Shown: positions 16,043 through 25,640 of the stretch, one piece after another
Layout of the letters: the number at the start of each line of letters is the position of its first letter
How positions within the stretch are numbered: position 1 is the stretch's first letter
NCBI GenBank assembly: GCA_039184335.1
Contig: JBCDBD010000012.1
Span: 6,868-70,867 of the forward strand
DNA: 64,000 nucleotides
DNA from: JBCDBD01 sp039184335
Lineage (GTDB): Bacteria; Bacteroidota; Bacteroidia; Flavobacteriales; Flavobacteriaceae
Direction of reading: 5' to 3'
Translations under genes and position numbers: made by a program
Notes under the pieces: model-generated
Told to the model about the DNA's origin: nothing
Databases searched by the model: none
Seen by the model: only the letters and a program-made list of their open reading frames with translations

Positions 16043-16361
16043 AGCAGACCATTTTAAAAACATATACCAAAATCAAAAGTTCAAAGTAAAATCTATCGAT
16101 TTACCATTTGAGCTTTACTTTCATTGCTTTGCCCTAGGAAAAAGAACACTACTTACCATAACGACAGGTACAGTACTTTATTTTTTAACATTTATGGTTA
16201 TTTCTACGCACCCCATAAGGATATCGGTAAAGCAACGTCAGCATTTGTGACCAATGTTCCGACCCAAATAAAAGCCTTTGGGACACCCCTGCACAAACTT
16301 CAAAAAAAATGATGGTTAAAGTGTTTGAGGTAAAGGCTTCACATGCATTTTACATGTGGTG
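16043..16361. other. Gap without a recognisable gene
   Basis: About 320 AT-rich bases between the heme lipoprotein gene and a decayed gene. Short open frames on the plus strand exist but have no recognisable family, signal or promoter; I see nothing I would call. Confidence 0.5.
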
Positions 16362-16978
16362 TTAGCCCAAGACCAAGCCCTTTTTCTTTACCCATAAGTA
16401 GGCAAAGACCATATTTGGAACCCAGCACAACCATGCCACCACTTTGTAGGCCGGCAAAAATCCACCGAATGTGATGGTCAATGGGCAGCCAAGCCTAAGG
16501 TGACTGCTGCAAAACAAGCAGCATAACTATAGGCCATCATACCTTGATGTAGTGACACATCTTTTCTGCGAATGGCAACGTATGCCCGAAGCGTTGTGTA
16601 CAACTAGATGCATCCCAAACTGATGAACCCAAAAGAGGCAATCCATCCTACTGTGGCGAAAAAACCAATATACACTGCACAAACACCACTTAAAAAGACC
16701 GGGAAGACATAGATTTTTCCAAGATTTTTGTGAAGTGCAAGCTTCTTTGTCCGTAGTTTTTTGCTAAACTGCGACCATCCGGGTCATCAACGCAATTCCC
16801 CCGAAAACAATATGCCCATAAAACCCGGTGTTCCATTGGGTGTGCTTGACAATAGCACAACTAATTTAGAGTTCAAAAGACCAACTGTTCCATCGGTCAA
16901 AAGGTACATTAACGGATACAACCCCACGCCCATAGCCAAAAAGGTGAAGACCAACCAGACCATTCTAATTGTCCTCAT
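16362..16978 (-). pseudogene. Decayed DUF2306-family membrane protein gene
   Basis: Read on the minus strand from ATG 16978, pieces of one protein appear in changing frames: MRTIRMVWLVFTFLAM, then WNTGFYGHIVFGGIALMT in a second frame, then GWSQFSKKLRTKKLALHKNL and IYVFPVFLSGVCAVYIGFF in a third, and PAYKVVAWLCWVPNMVFAY in yet another. These are in the order of DUF2306 multi-pass membrane proteins (His and Gln rich loop, LHKNLGKIYV, YAACFAAVTL). There are at least three frameshifts and one in-frame TAG at 16614-16616, so no functional product is expected. It lies just after the esterase gene on the same strand (gap 1 base). Confidence 0.85.
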
Positions 16979-16979
16979 T

Positions 16980-18710
16980 TCAACGGTATTTCCAGCTCGT
17001 TAAATCAGCATCTTTAGGGGCCGTTTTGGCAATGCGTTCCATAATCTTGGGCACGTACATGCTGTTGTAGCGCAATCGACTGATATGGTTAGGGTTCTCT
17101 TGATCCCCGTTCCAACAATGTTCTGCCCGATCCCCATAGTCAACTTCTCCACCATAATAGGGATCTGAAGTATTTTCTAAGAATTCTTCCATCAAATAGA
17201 CGGCATTGTTTAGGTAATAGTTATCCATATCTCCGCAATAGATGTGTATTTTTCCCTGGAGTTTCTCCCCTAGTTTATCCCAGTCCCGTTCCAGAATATG
17301 CCGTAAATCGTAATTTTCTTTCCAATATTCAGCAACACTGGGGTTAATATCTCCATTCATTTTGTTCCACAGACGTTCTGGGTAACCATCTTTCCCTTGG
17401 GGGGAATAGGTGGCTTCCCAAATATCCCATTGCTGTCCTGACCGGGATTTAGTACCCAAAACCAATTCTAAATGGTTGTATTCACGTACAGTGGTCTGTA
17501 CATGCCCAAGATAATCGCGGTGCGCAGGTACTTCAGTGGGTTTATGTTCACTTTCGTAGTGGTAGGCATTTTGATCTTCATAGATATTGGTAAGACAATA
17601 TGCCCTAAAATCAATCGGATCAGGACATGCGGCAAAGCAACCGTTGTATTCTTCAGGATATTTTACTTGTACCGCCAAGGCTTCCCAACCTCCCGTCGAA
17701 CCTCCATATAAAAACCGTGACCACCCTTTGCCAATACCCCTAAACTCTTTTTCAATATGGGGAACCAATTCATAGGTGATGGCATCCCCATATGGGCCTT
17801 GACTGGCTGAATTCACCGCATAAGAGTCGTCATAATATGGGGTAGGGTGCTGAATTTCCACAATCAAAAACCTTGGAAAATCAGGTTGGTTCCATCGTTG
17901 GTAAAATTCGTAGGCCTCTTTTTGTTGTATGATATTATACCCTTTCACATCGAAACGGGCTGAATAATCAGGCTGCAGTTCAGGATCGGAAGGCGTAGTT
18001 CTAAATCCGCCAAAATCAGCGGGGAAGTGTCCGTGGAAAATCATTAACGGATAGTGCGCTTCAGGATGTTCTTCAAATCCTTTGGGCAACAAGACATGGG
18101 CACCCAAATACATGTCCCTGCCCCAAAACTTAGATAGCTTTTCAGATTTGATCTTAATATGCTTGATCCACTCGGTATCTTCAGGTTCTTCGATCGGTGG
18201 AATGACCTGGTCCATCACCACTTCAACATTTTGTGATCCGCCTTTACCAATGGTAATCTTGAACGGTTTACTGTATAAATTACCGGGAGAACGATTCCAT
18301 TGTTGGCCTTCGCCATTATCCATGGGTAATTTGACCTCATGCCCTGTTGCAAGGTTAAACGTCTCGTAAACGTGTAACAAGGCTTGCACAGAGTAGTCTC
18401 CTGGGGGTAGCTTTGACAGACCTTCATAAGGAAAACCAAATACCGAGTCGTCAAAAACCAGTTGCTGTCCGGGTTGCATTCCCTCAACATCCATTCCAAA
18501 TATCGGTTGTGCATTCCGTCCAGCATTTATTTGAAAGCGCGGTTCTTTTTCGTCATTCTTGCCCAGCATCAACAATAATCTGCCATCTAAGTCGGTAGTG
18601 CCCACACTTTCAGAAAAAGAAACTGCAATTTTAACTTTTTCCACAGATTTCTTTTTGCATCCCCACACAAATGCAATAGCTATGACAAACAAAAGGGATC
18701 GGTACTTCAT
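16980..18710 (-). CDS. Lipoprotein with a C-terminal esterase-like alpha/beta hydrolase domain
   Basis: A 576-residue lipoprotein (lipobox VWGC, Cys 18). Residues about 25-185 are an N-terminal beta domain of unknown type. From about 205 the chain resembles a putative esterase (esterase D-like): YPLMIFHGHFPADFGG, the nucleophile motif GGSTGGWEAL with Ser 338, and a late GDRAEHCWNG with the probable catalytic His. The family includes cinnamoyl/feruloyl-type esterases, but no substrate can be assigned. It may act on the cell surface. The next gene on the strand is a decayed DUF2306 gene. Confidence 0.72.
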   Translation of the reverse strand: MKYRSLLFVIAIAFVWGCKKKSVEKVKIAVSFSESVGTTDLDGRLLLMLGKNDEKEPRFQINAGRNAQPIFGMDVEGMQPGQQLVFDDSVFGFPYEGLSKLPPGDYSVQALLHVYETFNLATGHEVKLPMDNGEGQQWNRSPGNLYSKPFKITIGKGGSQNVEVVMDQVIPPIEEPEDTEWIKHIKIKSEKLSKFWGRDMYLGAHVLLPKGFEEHPEAHYPLMIFHGHFPADFGGFRTTPSDPELQPDYSARFDVKGYNIIQQKEAYEFYQRWNQPDFPRFLIVEIQHPTPYYDDSYAVNSASQGPYGDAITYELVPHIEKEFRGIGKGWSRFLYGGSTGGWEALAVQVKYPEEYNGCFAACPDPIDFRAYCLTNIYEDQNAYHYESEHKPTEVPAHRDYLGHVQTTVREYNHLELVLGTKSRSGQQWDIWEATYSPQGKDGYPERLWNKMNGDINPSVAEYWKENYDLRHILERDWDKLGEKLQGKIHIYCGDMDNYYLNNAVYLMEEFLENTSDPYYGGEVDYGDRAEHCWNGDQENPNHISRLRYNSMYVPKIMERIAKTAPKDADLTSWKYR

Positions 18711-18885
18711 GTCGGTTCTTTTGTCTCTTAAGATAGGGATTTTAGCTTGGGATTTAAAAGTATTTTGTCAGGTAACACGGTGCCGTTACCGCTGTGCAGT
18801 TTATCGAATTCATGGGTGCAAGAACAAGATTAAAAGGCCATTCCCCGTTATTCTCTCAATAAGAGTACCCAAACTTTACTAAACC

Positions 18886-19041
18886 ATGAAAACAATACTA
18901 CTGTTGTTGACGGTATTTTTTACCGGTCTAGCACTCACGGGCTGTACCAATGATGAGGGTGATAATGATATTGATGTCATTACCCCTACCGATGATGAAG
19001 AGAATCTGTTCAACGGTTCAGAAAGTCCTCAGAAAGGCTAA
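18886..19041 (+). CDS. Small lipoprotein, 51 residues
   Basis: ATG 18886 opens a 51-residue frame: hydrophobic signal (KTILLLLTVFFTGLALTGC) with lipid Cys 20, followed by a short acidic tail (NDEGDNDIDV and so on) ending in SESPQKG. It has the form of a complete small lipoprotein, too short for a folded domain. No family is recognised. It converges with the next lipoprotein gene across a hairpin terminator. Confidence 0.6.
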   Translation: MKTILLLLTVFFTGLALTGCTNDEGDNDIDVITPTDDEENLFNGSESPQKG

Positions 19042-19064
19042 AAAACCCCTGTCAAAACAGGGGT
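19040..19064 (-). terminator. Rho-independent terminator (minus strand)
   Basis: Hairpin ACCCCTG-TCAAAA-CAGGGGT followed on the minus strand by a run of T (A at 19040-19045 on the plus strand). It ends transcription of the lipoprotein gene at 19094-19507; it also contains the stop codon of the small plus-strand gene. Confidence 0.75.
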
Positions 19065-19093
19065 CTCCATGTATCACAATTTTGGTGAGAGGG

Positions 19094-19507
19094 TTAATTG
19101 AACCCGAGTTCTTCCATCTTTTTTTCGGCCCTGCTGGATATTTTCTTAAATCTTTGCCCATACGACTCGTTATTGGAGCAAGAAATCGCTAAGCTCATCC
19201 ATTGCTGCGACCATGATGAGGCTTCCACAGCCATTTCTTGATATTCTTTAGATGTTACCGCACCCATCGGATTGTCTTTGTATTTTTCAAAAAAAGCAAC
19301 ATATTTATCCATCCAATCTTCATATTGATCGATAAATTCATCGCAGTCCTTAGCCTTTTCAAATCTGTCTGGATCTTTCGACCCATTTTTAGAATCTGAA
19401 AATGACACTTCAGTACCATCGATTGGAGTTTTATCTTTTTCTTCTTTATCCTTGCACCCGAAGATACAAAGGGAAATCAATAACAGGAACAAGATTGGCT
19501 TTTTCAT
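19094..19507 (-). CDS. Lipoprotein of unknown function, helical
   Basis: A 137-residue protein with lipobox IFGC (Cys 18), a charged linker (KDKEEKDKTPIDG) and a mostly helical C-terminal half with two Cys (KDCDEFIDQYEDW and AISCSNNESYG) that could form a disulfide. The pattern is seen in small Bacteroidota lipoproteins without known function. It ends at a strong terminator and appears to be a single-gene unit. Confidence 0.7.
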   Translation of the reverse strand: MKKPILFLLLISLCIFGCKDKEEKDKTPIDGTEVSFSDSKNGSKDPDRFEKAKDCDEFIDQYEDWMDKYVAFFEKYKDNPMGAVTSKEYQEMAVEASSWSQQWMSLAISCSNNESYGQRFKKISSRAEKKMEELGFN

Positions 19508-19576
19508 TATGGTGGTGTTTAAGAGCGAAAATTATTATGTTGCCCAATATTTTAAAGATAAGCGATTTACTTATAC

Positions 19577-20737
19577 CTATCTATGCAATACAAATTCCAC
19601 CCTTCTGTTCATCGCCCAGGCTTTTTCACTATTTTCTGGTGCTATGGGTTTTTCCTCTCCATATCCCTTGCTTGATAAACGGTATCGTTTTATCCCCTTT
19701 GAAATCAGATAATCCCGCACGGCATTGGCCCGATTTTCTGATAGTATCAGGTTGGATTCATTGCTTCCGTTCGCATCGGTATGCCCTTCAATGGTCACTT
19801 CGGTATCAGGATGGTCTTGCAATAGTTTCAAGATTTTATCCAGCGCGGGGTATGATTCAGGTTTTATGGTGTATTTGTTGGTATCAAAATAAATATCCTG
19901 TACCACAATTCGACCATTGGTGACCAAGCGCTCATATAATGGCAGACCGTCTTTGGCAATGGTAAAGTAATTGACCCGTGCCTTCATGTAGCCATCACCA
20001 CTACTCGAATTGGGCGATAGGGTATAGAGACTGAGATGGGTAAGCTCCCTGACATTGATATCGGGATTATTGACCAATTGTTGCCCATTTACAATGACCT
20101 TTAAATTGCCCTGATTAAAGGAAATTTGCGAGGTATACCACCCTGGATTTTGCTTCCCAGCCATATAGACGACTTGATCGGATCCTGGGGCAACATTGGT
20201 ACTTCTCAAGTAAATCTTGTAGGCCGGCCGGGTGCTTTTTGCACCATGGAACTGAATGATATATGCCTCATTGCCACGCTGCCAGAAGAAATGCTCCAAT
20301 TCAAGCTTGAAAGAATCGCCAAGGTATTCATCAATATCAAAAGAAGGCTTGATGACGCTTTTGTTAGAGACCATTTGTACCACCCCATCAATTTTTCCTT
20401 GGTTTTCAAATACCCCATTTTCGACAGTACCACTGATTTGGGTCCATTTTTTTGGAAATTCTCCAGGGCTTTCATTATCAAAATCATCATGAAAGATGAT
20501 GTCGCCCCTATTGATAAACCCACGATCGACCACATACGTTTTCATTTGACCTGTAGTTCCCTTTTCAGATTGTTTGGGGTCTTCTTTTTTTCCGTTGAGC
20601 TCGTCATCGACAACATCAACTACCTTGTCTTCAACTTTGTTCTTTACTTTTTTCAACAGCCCCTGCCCGTGGACCTGCACTACCAATAGATAGAGAAAAA
20701 ATGTGAAAGCCATTTTTGTTGGATTTAGTGTTCCCAT
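19577..20737 (-). CDS. OmpA-family outer-membrane/peptidoglycan-binding protein
   Basis: A 386-residue exported protein (signal about 1-26, MAFTFFLYLLVVQVHGQ). After a charged linker (KKVKNKVEDKVVDVV) comes a middle domain of about 190 residues, then a C-terminal OmpA-like domain (about 285-385): DIYFDTNKYTIKPESYPALD, TEVTIEGHTDANGSNE, NRANAVRDYLISKGI and WAMNRRVEFVLHR. The OmpA domain binds diaminopimelate in peptidoglycan and anchors the protein to the wall. The middle domain has a lectin-like jelly-roll appearance (FHDDFDNESPGEFPKKW), so a carbohydrate role is possible. ATG 20737 fits the signal better than 20767. Confidence 0.82.
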   Translation of the reverse strand: MGTLNPTKMAFTFFLYLLVVQVHGQGLLKKVKNKVEDKVVDVVDDELNGKKEDPKQSEKGTTGQMKTYVVDRGFINRGDIIFHDDFDNESPGEFPKKWTQISGTVENGVFENQGKIDGVVQMVSNKSVIKPSFDIDEYLGDSFKLELEHFFWQRGNEAYIIQFHGAKSTRPAYKIYLRSTNVAPGSDQVVYMAGKQNPGWYTSQISFNQGNLKVIVNGQQLVNNPDINVRELTHLSLYTLSPNSSSGDGYMKARVNYFTIAKDGLPLYERLVTNGRIVVQDIYFDTNKYTIKPESYPALDKILKLLQDHPDTEVTIEGHTDANGSNESNLILSENRANAVRDYLISKGIKRYRLSSKGYGEEKPIAPENSEKAWAMNRRVEFVLHR

Positions 20738-20827
20738 CTGGATATTTTTATAATTAACAATACCCAAATCTCTGTTTTTGAGATACTTGCGTCAATCGCC
20801 CAAATGGGGTATTTGTATTCAAAGGCC

Positions 20828-21454
20828 TTATATCAACTTTTGCTTTATCGCTTTGTAAATGGCCTCTGCGCGATTTTTGACGTGTAATTTTGAATAAATG
20901 TTCTTGATATGTGTCTTAACGGTATGCGGGCTTAGAAAGAGGGCTTCGGCAATCTCTTTATAGTTCATGCCCTTGGCCAACATCTTTAGTATTTCGGTCT
21001 CACGTTCTGATAGGGGGTTGTCGATAATTCGAAATGAATTGATGATTCGTCGAGCAATTCGGCTGCTCATAGGAGCACCACCTTCATAGACCTCTCGAAT
21101 ATGGACCAATAGTTGTGCCGGACTGGTATCTTTTAGCAAATATCCTGAGGCTCCCGCGCATAGCGACTCAAATATGGAATCGTCGTCTGATTGCACCGTA
21201 AGCATGATAATATCCAGCAATGGATTTTCCGATTTCAGCTGACGTGTCACCTCTATCCCCGATTTGCCAGGAAGATCGATATCCATCAAGACAATATCAA
21301 GGGGCAATGTAGTTATTGAGGCTAGGGCCGATTCCCCATCAGGAAAGGCATATTTGCAAGAAAAACCAGTCGATCCATCTAAAATAAGTTGTAAGGTCTG
21401 ACGAATTTCATTTTCATCTTCAACTAGGGCAATATGAATATTTTGAACTGGCAT
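20828..21454 (-). CDS. LuxR/NarL-type response regulator
   Basis: A 208-residue two-component regulator. The receiver domain has VEDENEIRQTL (acidic pocket), the phosphate acceptor Asp in IVLMDIDLPG and the conserved Lys in YLLKDTSP. The output is a LuxR helix-turn-helix: LSERETEILKMLAKGMNYKE, IAEALFLSPHTVKTHIKNIY. It starts 11 bases after the sensor kinase stop and is surely its partner. ATG 21454 is the canonical start; the longer frame overlaps the kinase gene. Confidence 0.93.
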   Translation of the reverse strand: MPVQNIHIALVEDENEIRQTLQLILDGSTGFSCKYAFPDGESALASITTLPLDIVLMDIDLPGKSGIEVTRQLKSENPLLDIIMLTVQSDDDSIFESLCAGASGYLLKDTSPAQLLVHIREVYEGGAPMSSRIARRIINSFRIIDNPLSERETEILKMLAKGMNYKEIAEALFLSPHTVKTHIKNIYSKLHVKNRAEAIYKAIKQKLI

Positions 21455-21465
21455 GTTTTTACAAG

Positions 21466-24400
21466 TTACTGATCTTGTGGGTAACATGTATCCCCCAAAT
21501 GGGGTATTCTCTCCAGTCGGATCAGTGTTCCCGTTGTGGTAGATGTTATAGTAAGTACAGCTCCTATAGTGTCAGATCGGGTTTTCATATTTTTCAACCC
21601 CCTTCCCTTTGATCTAGAGGCGACATCAAACCCTTTACCATCATCCAAAAATTCCATAACCGAAAATTGCCCATCACTTTTGAGATTGAGTTCTGCCTTG
21701 GTCCCTGTCGAATATTTGAGACCATTGGTCATGGCCTCCTTAAAGATCAGTATAAGCTGTTTCTTGGCCATGGGACTCAACAACAAATCTGAAAAATGTT
21801 CTTCATAAGTACTGCTCCTAAAATCAATGCTACTTTGCTCGAACATCTCCTCTCCAAACTCCTTTAAGCGTAAAAAGGTGTCACCCAAACTGTCTTTCTG
21901 GGGGTCAATTACCCAAAGTAGATCTCGAAACCCTGTGGATAATCCTTTCACATTATACCGAATTTTATTGAAAAATGGAGTGGGATCCAACCCTTGCGTC
22001 CAGTTGCGCTCTGCCATGGTCAAAAACATGGATATTTTGGTGACCATAGAACCCAGTTCATCATGAAAATCAGCGGCATTCTCTTGGCGTAGCTGTTCAC
22101 GTTCTTTGATAAGGGCGGTTTCCAATTGGTTCTTCTGTTCTAGCTCCCACTCTTTTTTTCGCACACGCGCCAAATAAAACAAACGCAACAAAACTGAAAA
22201 AAGAACCAAGTAAAGTGCATAGGCCCAAGGTGACCTCCAAAATGGAGGTTTTATGGTTACGTGTAATTTTATTGCGTTATTGGACCATTGCCCCAAACTA
22301 TTGGCACCATCCAATATAATCTCATATTCGCCTGACGGTAAATTGTAATAGGTAAGCTCTGAAAGATTACCCGTCTCTATCCAAGTATTGCTTAAAGGTA
22401 AAAATTTGTGCCGGTATTGATTCGCTCCGGGATTCTGAAAATCCAGAGCAGCGTAACGGATCTTTAGGGAATTCTCAATATGTGAAAGCTTAAGTGACCC
22501 TTTTTTGACTCGGTCGTCGATTGGTTGAAAGCCACCATGTTTCTTACCAATACTTTCCACATTGGTCAATGCCAATTGAAAACTCGAGTTATTGTTGCCC
22601 AAGTCGCAACGTTCACTGAAAATGGTAATGCCGTCCCTACTTCCTATAAATACATTATCTTGGGTATCGATCCAAATGGCATTACGGTATGGAATGTTGT
22701 CAACCAACCCATCTTTGGTTGTATAGTGCTGCCTGTCTACAAAAGTTTTTGATGCATTGTCAAATTTTGCCTTTAAGATGCCGTTGGTCGTACCTATCCA
22801 TAAATTCCCTTTCATATCCTCTTGTATACCCAAAATATATTCCGATGGCATTCCTTCTGCATGCCCGAATTGAAGGAATTCATCTTCTTCTGGCGCATAT
22901 AGGTTGAGCCCTCTCTGGGTGGCAATCCAGAGATTATCATTACTGTCTTTAAATATTTTTTTAATTGAGTTATTGCTCAGTGCAGTCGGGTTACCGAAGA
23001 CGTTGGTATAATTTTCAAACGTACCCGCTCCAGAGTCATCCAAGAGCCTACTGACACCACTGAAAGTGCCTATCCAAATATTATCGTTTTCATCATGCTC
23101 GATATGCATGGCTTGGGTGTTGACGAGACGCCCGTTTTCTTTTTTATCGGCCGTAAAAACCTTTACCAAGGGTTTTTCCATATCGCCGTTTTTAAGATTT
23201 AAATGCACCAACCCCAAATAATTACCTACCCAAAACACATTGTCTTCAACCTCGTATATTTCATGGCAATGATTGTGGGGCAAGCCATCTTCGACGGTGT
23301 ATCTCTTGAAGGTACCAGGTTGATACCTATCATCGAGTTGTGTCACAAAAAGCCCTCCATCTGCCCCTATCCATAACCTATTTGTACTGTCTATGAACAA
23401 ATTTCGGGCTTGTTGCATATGACTTTCAGCGAAAACCAAATACTCTATCGGACACTTATTCTCCAATACATCTTGTTTTTTCAGCTTGTACAGTTTGGTA
23501 GGGGTGGTGACCCATAAATTACCTCCCCCATCTTCAATCATGGCGTAGATACCTTTGAAATCATCTAGACAGCCGTACGGTGGAAAAGTTGAAATCTCAC
23601 TTTCATCAATACTAAACTTGTATAGTCCGTTCGTGTTTGCAAACCAAACATTGTTTTGACGGTCTTGAAAGACCGCATTTGAAGCATCTGAAATCGCTAA
23701 GAACCCATTCTTTGCGACTATTTTCTGCTCTACCAATCGTTCGCCGGCAATACTGAACTTTTTGATCTCGTGCTTCCAGTTGGCCAACCAAATACTACCA
23801 TTACGGTCTATAATGGATCCTTCAACAGTGTAGCCGCCTTCTTTTTTTCCAGCTACGTTCAAAAATTGGGAAACCGCTAAAAAATTCCCTTTCAACTTCC
23901 CCTTAAGTAACCCGTGGCTTGAATCGATGATGTAAAGACTGTCATTGTATTGCTGAATTCGGTAATACCCTATATCGATTTCTTGTAAGTCTTCGTGATA
24001 TTGTAGATTTACTTTATCGAACAAAAACCTATTCACTGTATTCTTGAGATAGAGCTCGTCATTGGCAGCGGCCCAAATATTGCCTAAACGGTCTTCTGTA
24101 ACTGACCAAACGGTACCTTTTGATACTGCTATTTCTTTACCGTCACCTTCTAAAAGATGGATGATCTCTTCATCAGGTCCCCTAAAAAAGATACCTCCGT
24201 AAGTAGCTATCCATAAATTGGCATTACTATCTTCAAAAACATTGAGGATATATTCTTCATTTTCAGTTGCATTCTTGAGCAGAGGGATGTGGGTAATCAA
24301 ATTGTTCTCAAGTGTATGCAACCCTTTTGGCGTACCAATCCAAAGCTTGCCGTCTTTTGTCTCAAGAATCGTGTTTATCTTATTATCACGCAATCCAACA

Positions 24401-24663
24401 GTATCTTTTAGTGATGCCAAATATGGTTTGAATTCTTGACCATCAAAACGATATAACCCATTGTTACCAGCTACCCAGATAAAGCCATTACTATCTTGAA
24501 TTACGTCATGAACAATACGGGAGGGAAGTCCATTGTTATCAGCATATCTGGTTACCTTATAGTTTTGTGGGAATACAACTGTCGTGTACATGAAAAAGAA
24601 CGGCAATAACCTCAAAAAACGACAATGATATCTAGAGCGACTTTTTATTCTATGGGCTACCAT
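21466..24663 (-). CDS. Propeller-type sensor histidine kinase (reg_prop, Y_Y_Y, HisKA_3-like)
   Basis: A 1065-residue membrane sensor. After a signal/anchor (MVAHRIKSRSRYHCRFLRLL...) there are many repeats of the pattern N(L/I)WIGT-GL, i.e. a two-blade-set regulator propeller (about 30-690), a Y_Y_Y domain (about 700-770, SGEYEIILDGANS), one transmembrane helix (about 785-810), a dimerisation helix with the phospho-His in AADFHDELGSM, and a HATPase_c domain ending GKGFDVASRSKGRGLKNMK. Proteins of this design bind an external, often carbohydrate or peptide, signal and pass it to a LuxR-type regulator, which is the next gene. ATG 24663 is used because the longer start at 24696 overlaps the -7 box. 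Confidence 0.9.
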   Translation of the reverse strand: MVAHRIKSRSRYHCRFLRLLPFFFMYTTVVFPQNYKVTRYADNNGLPSRIVHDVIQDSNGFIWVAGNNGLYRFDGQEFKPYLASLKDTVGLRDNKINTILETKDGKLWIGTPKGLHTLENNLITHIPLLKNATENEEYILNVFEDSNANLWIATYGGIFFRGPDEEIIHLLEGDGKEIAVSKGTVWSVTEDRLGNIWAAANDELYLKNTVNRFLFDKVNLQYHEDLQEIDIGYYRIQQYNDSLYIIDSSHGLLKGKLKGNFLAVSQFLNVAGKKEGGYTVEGSIIDRNGSIWLANWKHEIKKFSIAGERLVEQKIVAKNGFLAISDASNAVFQDRQNNVWFANTNGLYKFSIDESEISTFPPYGCLDDFKGIYAMIEDGGGNLWVTTPTKLYKLKKQDVLENKCPIEYLVFAESHMQQARNLFIDSTNRLWIGADGGLFVTQLDDRYQPGTFKRYTVEDGLPHNHCHEIYEVEDNVFWVGNYLGLVHLNLKNGDMEKPLVKVFTADKKENGRLVNTQAMHIEHDENDNIWIGTFSGVSRLLDDSGAGTFENYTNVFGNPTALSNNSIKKIFKDSNDNLWIATQRGLNLYAPEEDEFLQFGHAEGMPSEYILGIQEDMKGNLWIGTTNGILKAKFDNASKTFVDRQHYTTKDGLVDNIPYRNAIWIDTQDNVFIGSRDGITIFSERCDLGNNNSSFQLALTNVESIGKKHGGFQPIDDRVKKGSLKLSHIENSLKIRYAALDFQNPGANQYRHKFLPLSNTWIETGNLSELTYYNLPSGEYEIILDGANSLGQWSNNAIKLHVTIKPPFWRSPWAYALYLVLFSVLLRLFYLARVRKKEWELEQKNQLETALIKEREQLRQENAADFHDELGSMVTKISMFLTMAERNWTQGLDPTPFFNKIRYNVKGLSTGFRDLLWVIDPQKDSLGDTFLRLKEFGEEMFEQSSIDFRSSTYEEHFSDLLLSPMAKKQLILIFKEAMTNGLKYSTGTKAELNLKSDGQFSVMEFLDDGKGFDVASRSKGRGLKNMKTRSDTIGAVLTITSTTTGTLIRLERIPHLGDTCYPQDQ

Positions 24664-24693
24664 TACAAACCTTTTCAACCATACGGTGAGCTC

Positions 24694-24701
24694 CAAAGTT
24701 A
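24694..24701 (-). promoter_or_regulatory. -7 promoter element of the sensor kinase operon
   Basis: TAACTTTG on the minus strand, 30 bases before the ATG at 24663; it overlaps the alternative TTG start at 24696, which is rejected. Confidence 0.5.
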
Positions 24702-24715
24702 ATTGTATTCAATTG

Positions 24716-24742
24716 AAAATCAACACCTATAAAGTTGATTTT
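24716..24742 (-). terminator. Weak terminator-like inverted repeat after folD
   Basis: AAAATCAAC (24716-24724) and GTTGATTTT (24734-24742) pair with a 9-base loop. On the minus strand the second arm supplies TTTT, so it may end the ffh-folD transcript, but the stem is AT-rich and could instead be regulatory. Confidence 0.35.
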
Positions 24743-24764
24743 ATGTAAAGTGAATTTGTTGTCG

Positions 24765-25640
24765 CTACATGTGCCGTTCGCGGGCCAGTAGGGTATTCTT
24801 TAAGAGCATGGCAATCGTCATGGGACCGACACCACCTGGAACAGGTGTTATGTAAGATGCTTTTTTGCTTACATTTTCGAAATCGACGTCCCCAGTAATA
24901 TAATACCCCCTTTCCCTGGTTGCATCTGGTACACGGGTAATACCAACGTCGATGACCACAACACCCTCTTTGACCATATCGGCCTTTAGAAAATTTGGGG
25001 CTCCGAGCGCTGAAACCACAATATCGGCCTGTAACGTCAATTCCTTTAAATTTTGGGTCCTGCTATGGGCAAGGGTAACGGTAGCATCTGCAGCCTTGCC
25101 TTTCTGGCTCATCAGAATACTTATGGGTCGCCCCACAATATGGCTTCGGCCAATGACGACGGTATGCTTACCCGAAGTTTCAACCTCATAACGCTTCAGC
25201 AGTTCCATGATTCCGAATGGGGTAGCTGGTATGAACGATTCCATATCCAAGGCCATTTTACCAAAATTGGTCGGATGAAAGCCATCAACATCTTTGTTGG
25301 GATGAACTGCCATCAACACTTTTTGCTCATCGATGTGCTTTGGCAAAGGTAGTTGTACGATATAGCCATCAATGGTTTTATTGTTGTTTAATTCTTCTAC
25401 TTGCTTCAGCAATGTTGCTTCAGTGGTTTCTTCTGGGAGATGGATCAATGTGGACTCAAAACCGATTTTTTTGCAGGAACGGACTTTGCTGCCAACATAA
25501 GTCAAACTGGCACCGTCATTGCCCACGAGTACTGCGGCCAAATGGGGCACTTTTTCGCCCCGCTCTTTCATTTGGCCAACTTGTAAAGCAATCTCTTCCT
25601 TGATTTGGTTGGCTGTTCTTTTTCCGTCCAATAGTTCCAT
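24765..25640 (-). CDS. folD: Bifunctional methylenetetrahydrofolate dehydrogenase/cyclohydrolase
   Basis: A 291-residue enzyme of one-carbon metabolism that interconverts methylene-, methenyl- and formyl-tetrahydrofolate. Conserved segments are VGNDGASLTYVGSKVRSCKK with the catalytic Lys, YIVQLPLPKHI, PNKDVDGFHPTNFG, TPFGIMELL, VIGRSHIVGRPI (cofactor binding) and TPVPGGVGPMTIAML. Length is normal. Its ATG overlaps the ffh stop by one base (TAATG), so both are translated from one message. Confidence 0.97.
   Translation of the reverse strand: MELLDGKRTANQIKEEIALQVGQMKERGEKVPHLAAVLVGNDGASLTYVGSKVRSCKKIGFESTLIHLPEETTEATLLKQVEELNNNKTIDGYIVQLPLPKHIDEQKVLMAVHPNKDVDGFHPTNFGKMALDMESFIPATPFGIMELLKRYEVETSGKHTVVIGRSHIVGRPISILMSQKGKAADATVTLAHSRTQNLKELTLQADIVVSALGAPNFLKADMVKEGVVVIDVGITRVPDATRERGYYITGDVDFENVSKKASYITPVPGGVGPMTIAMLLKNTLLARERHM

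Noticed and set aside
16124..16312. Plus-strand frame of 62 residues in the gap
   Set aside because: No family, signal or promoter box; likely chance.
20126..20689. Plus-strand frame of 187 residues
   Set aside because: Antisense to the OmpA-family gene, with no recognisable domain.
24716..24742. Possible operator for the sensor kinase gene
   Set aside because: It is nearer to the end of folD and can equally be a weak terminator; kept only as a low-confidence terminator.
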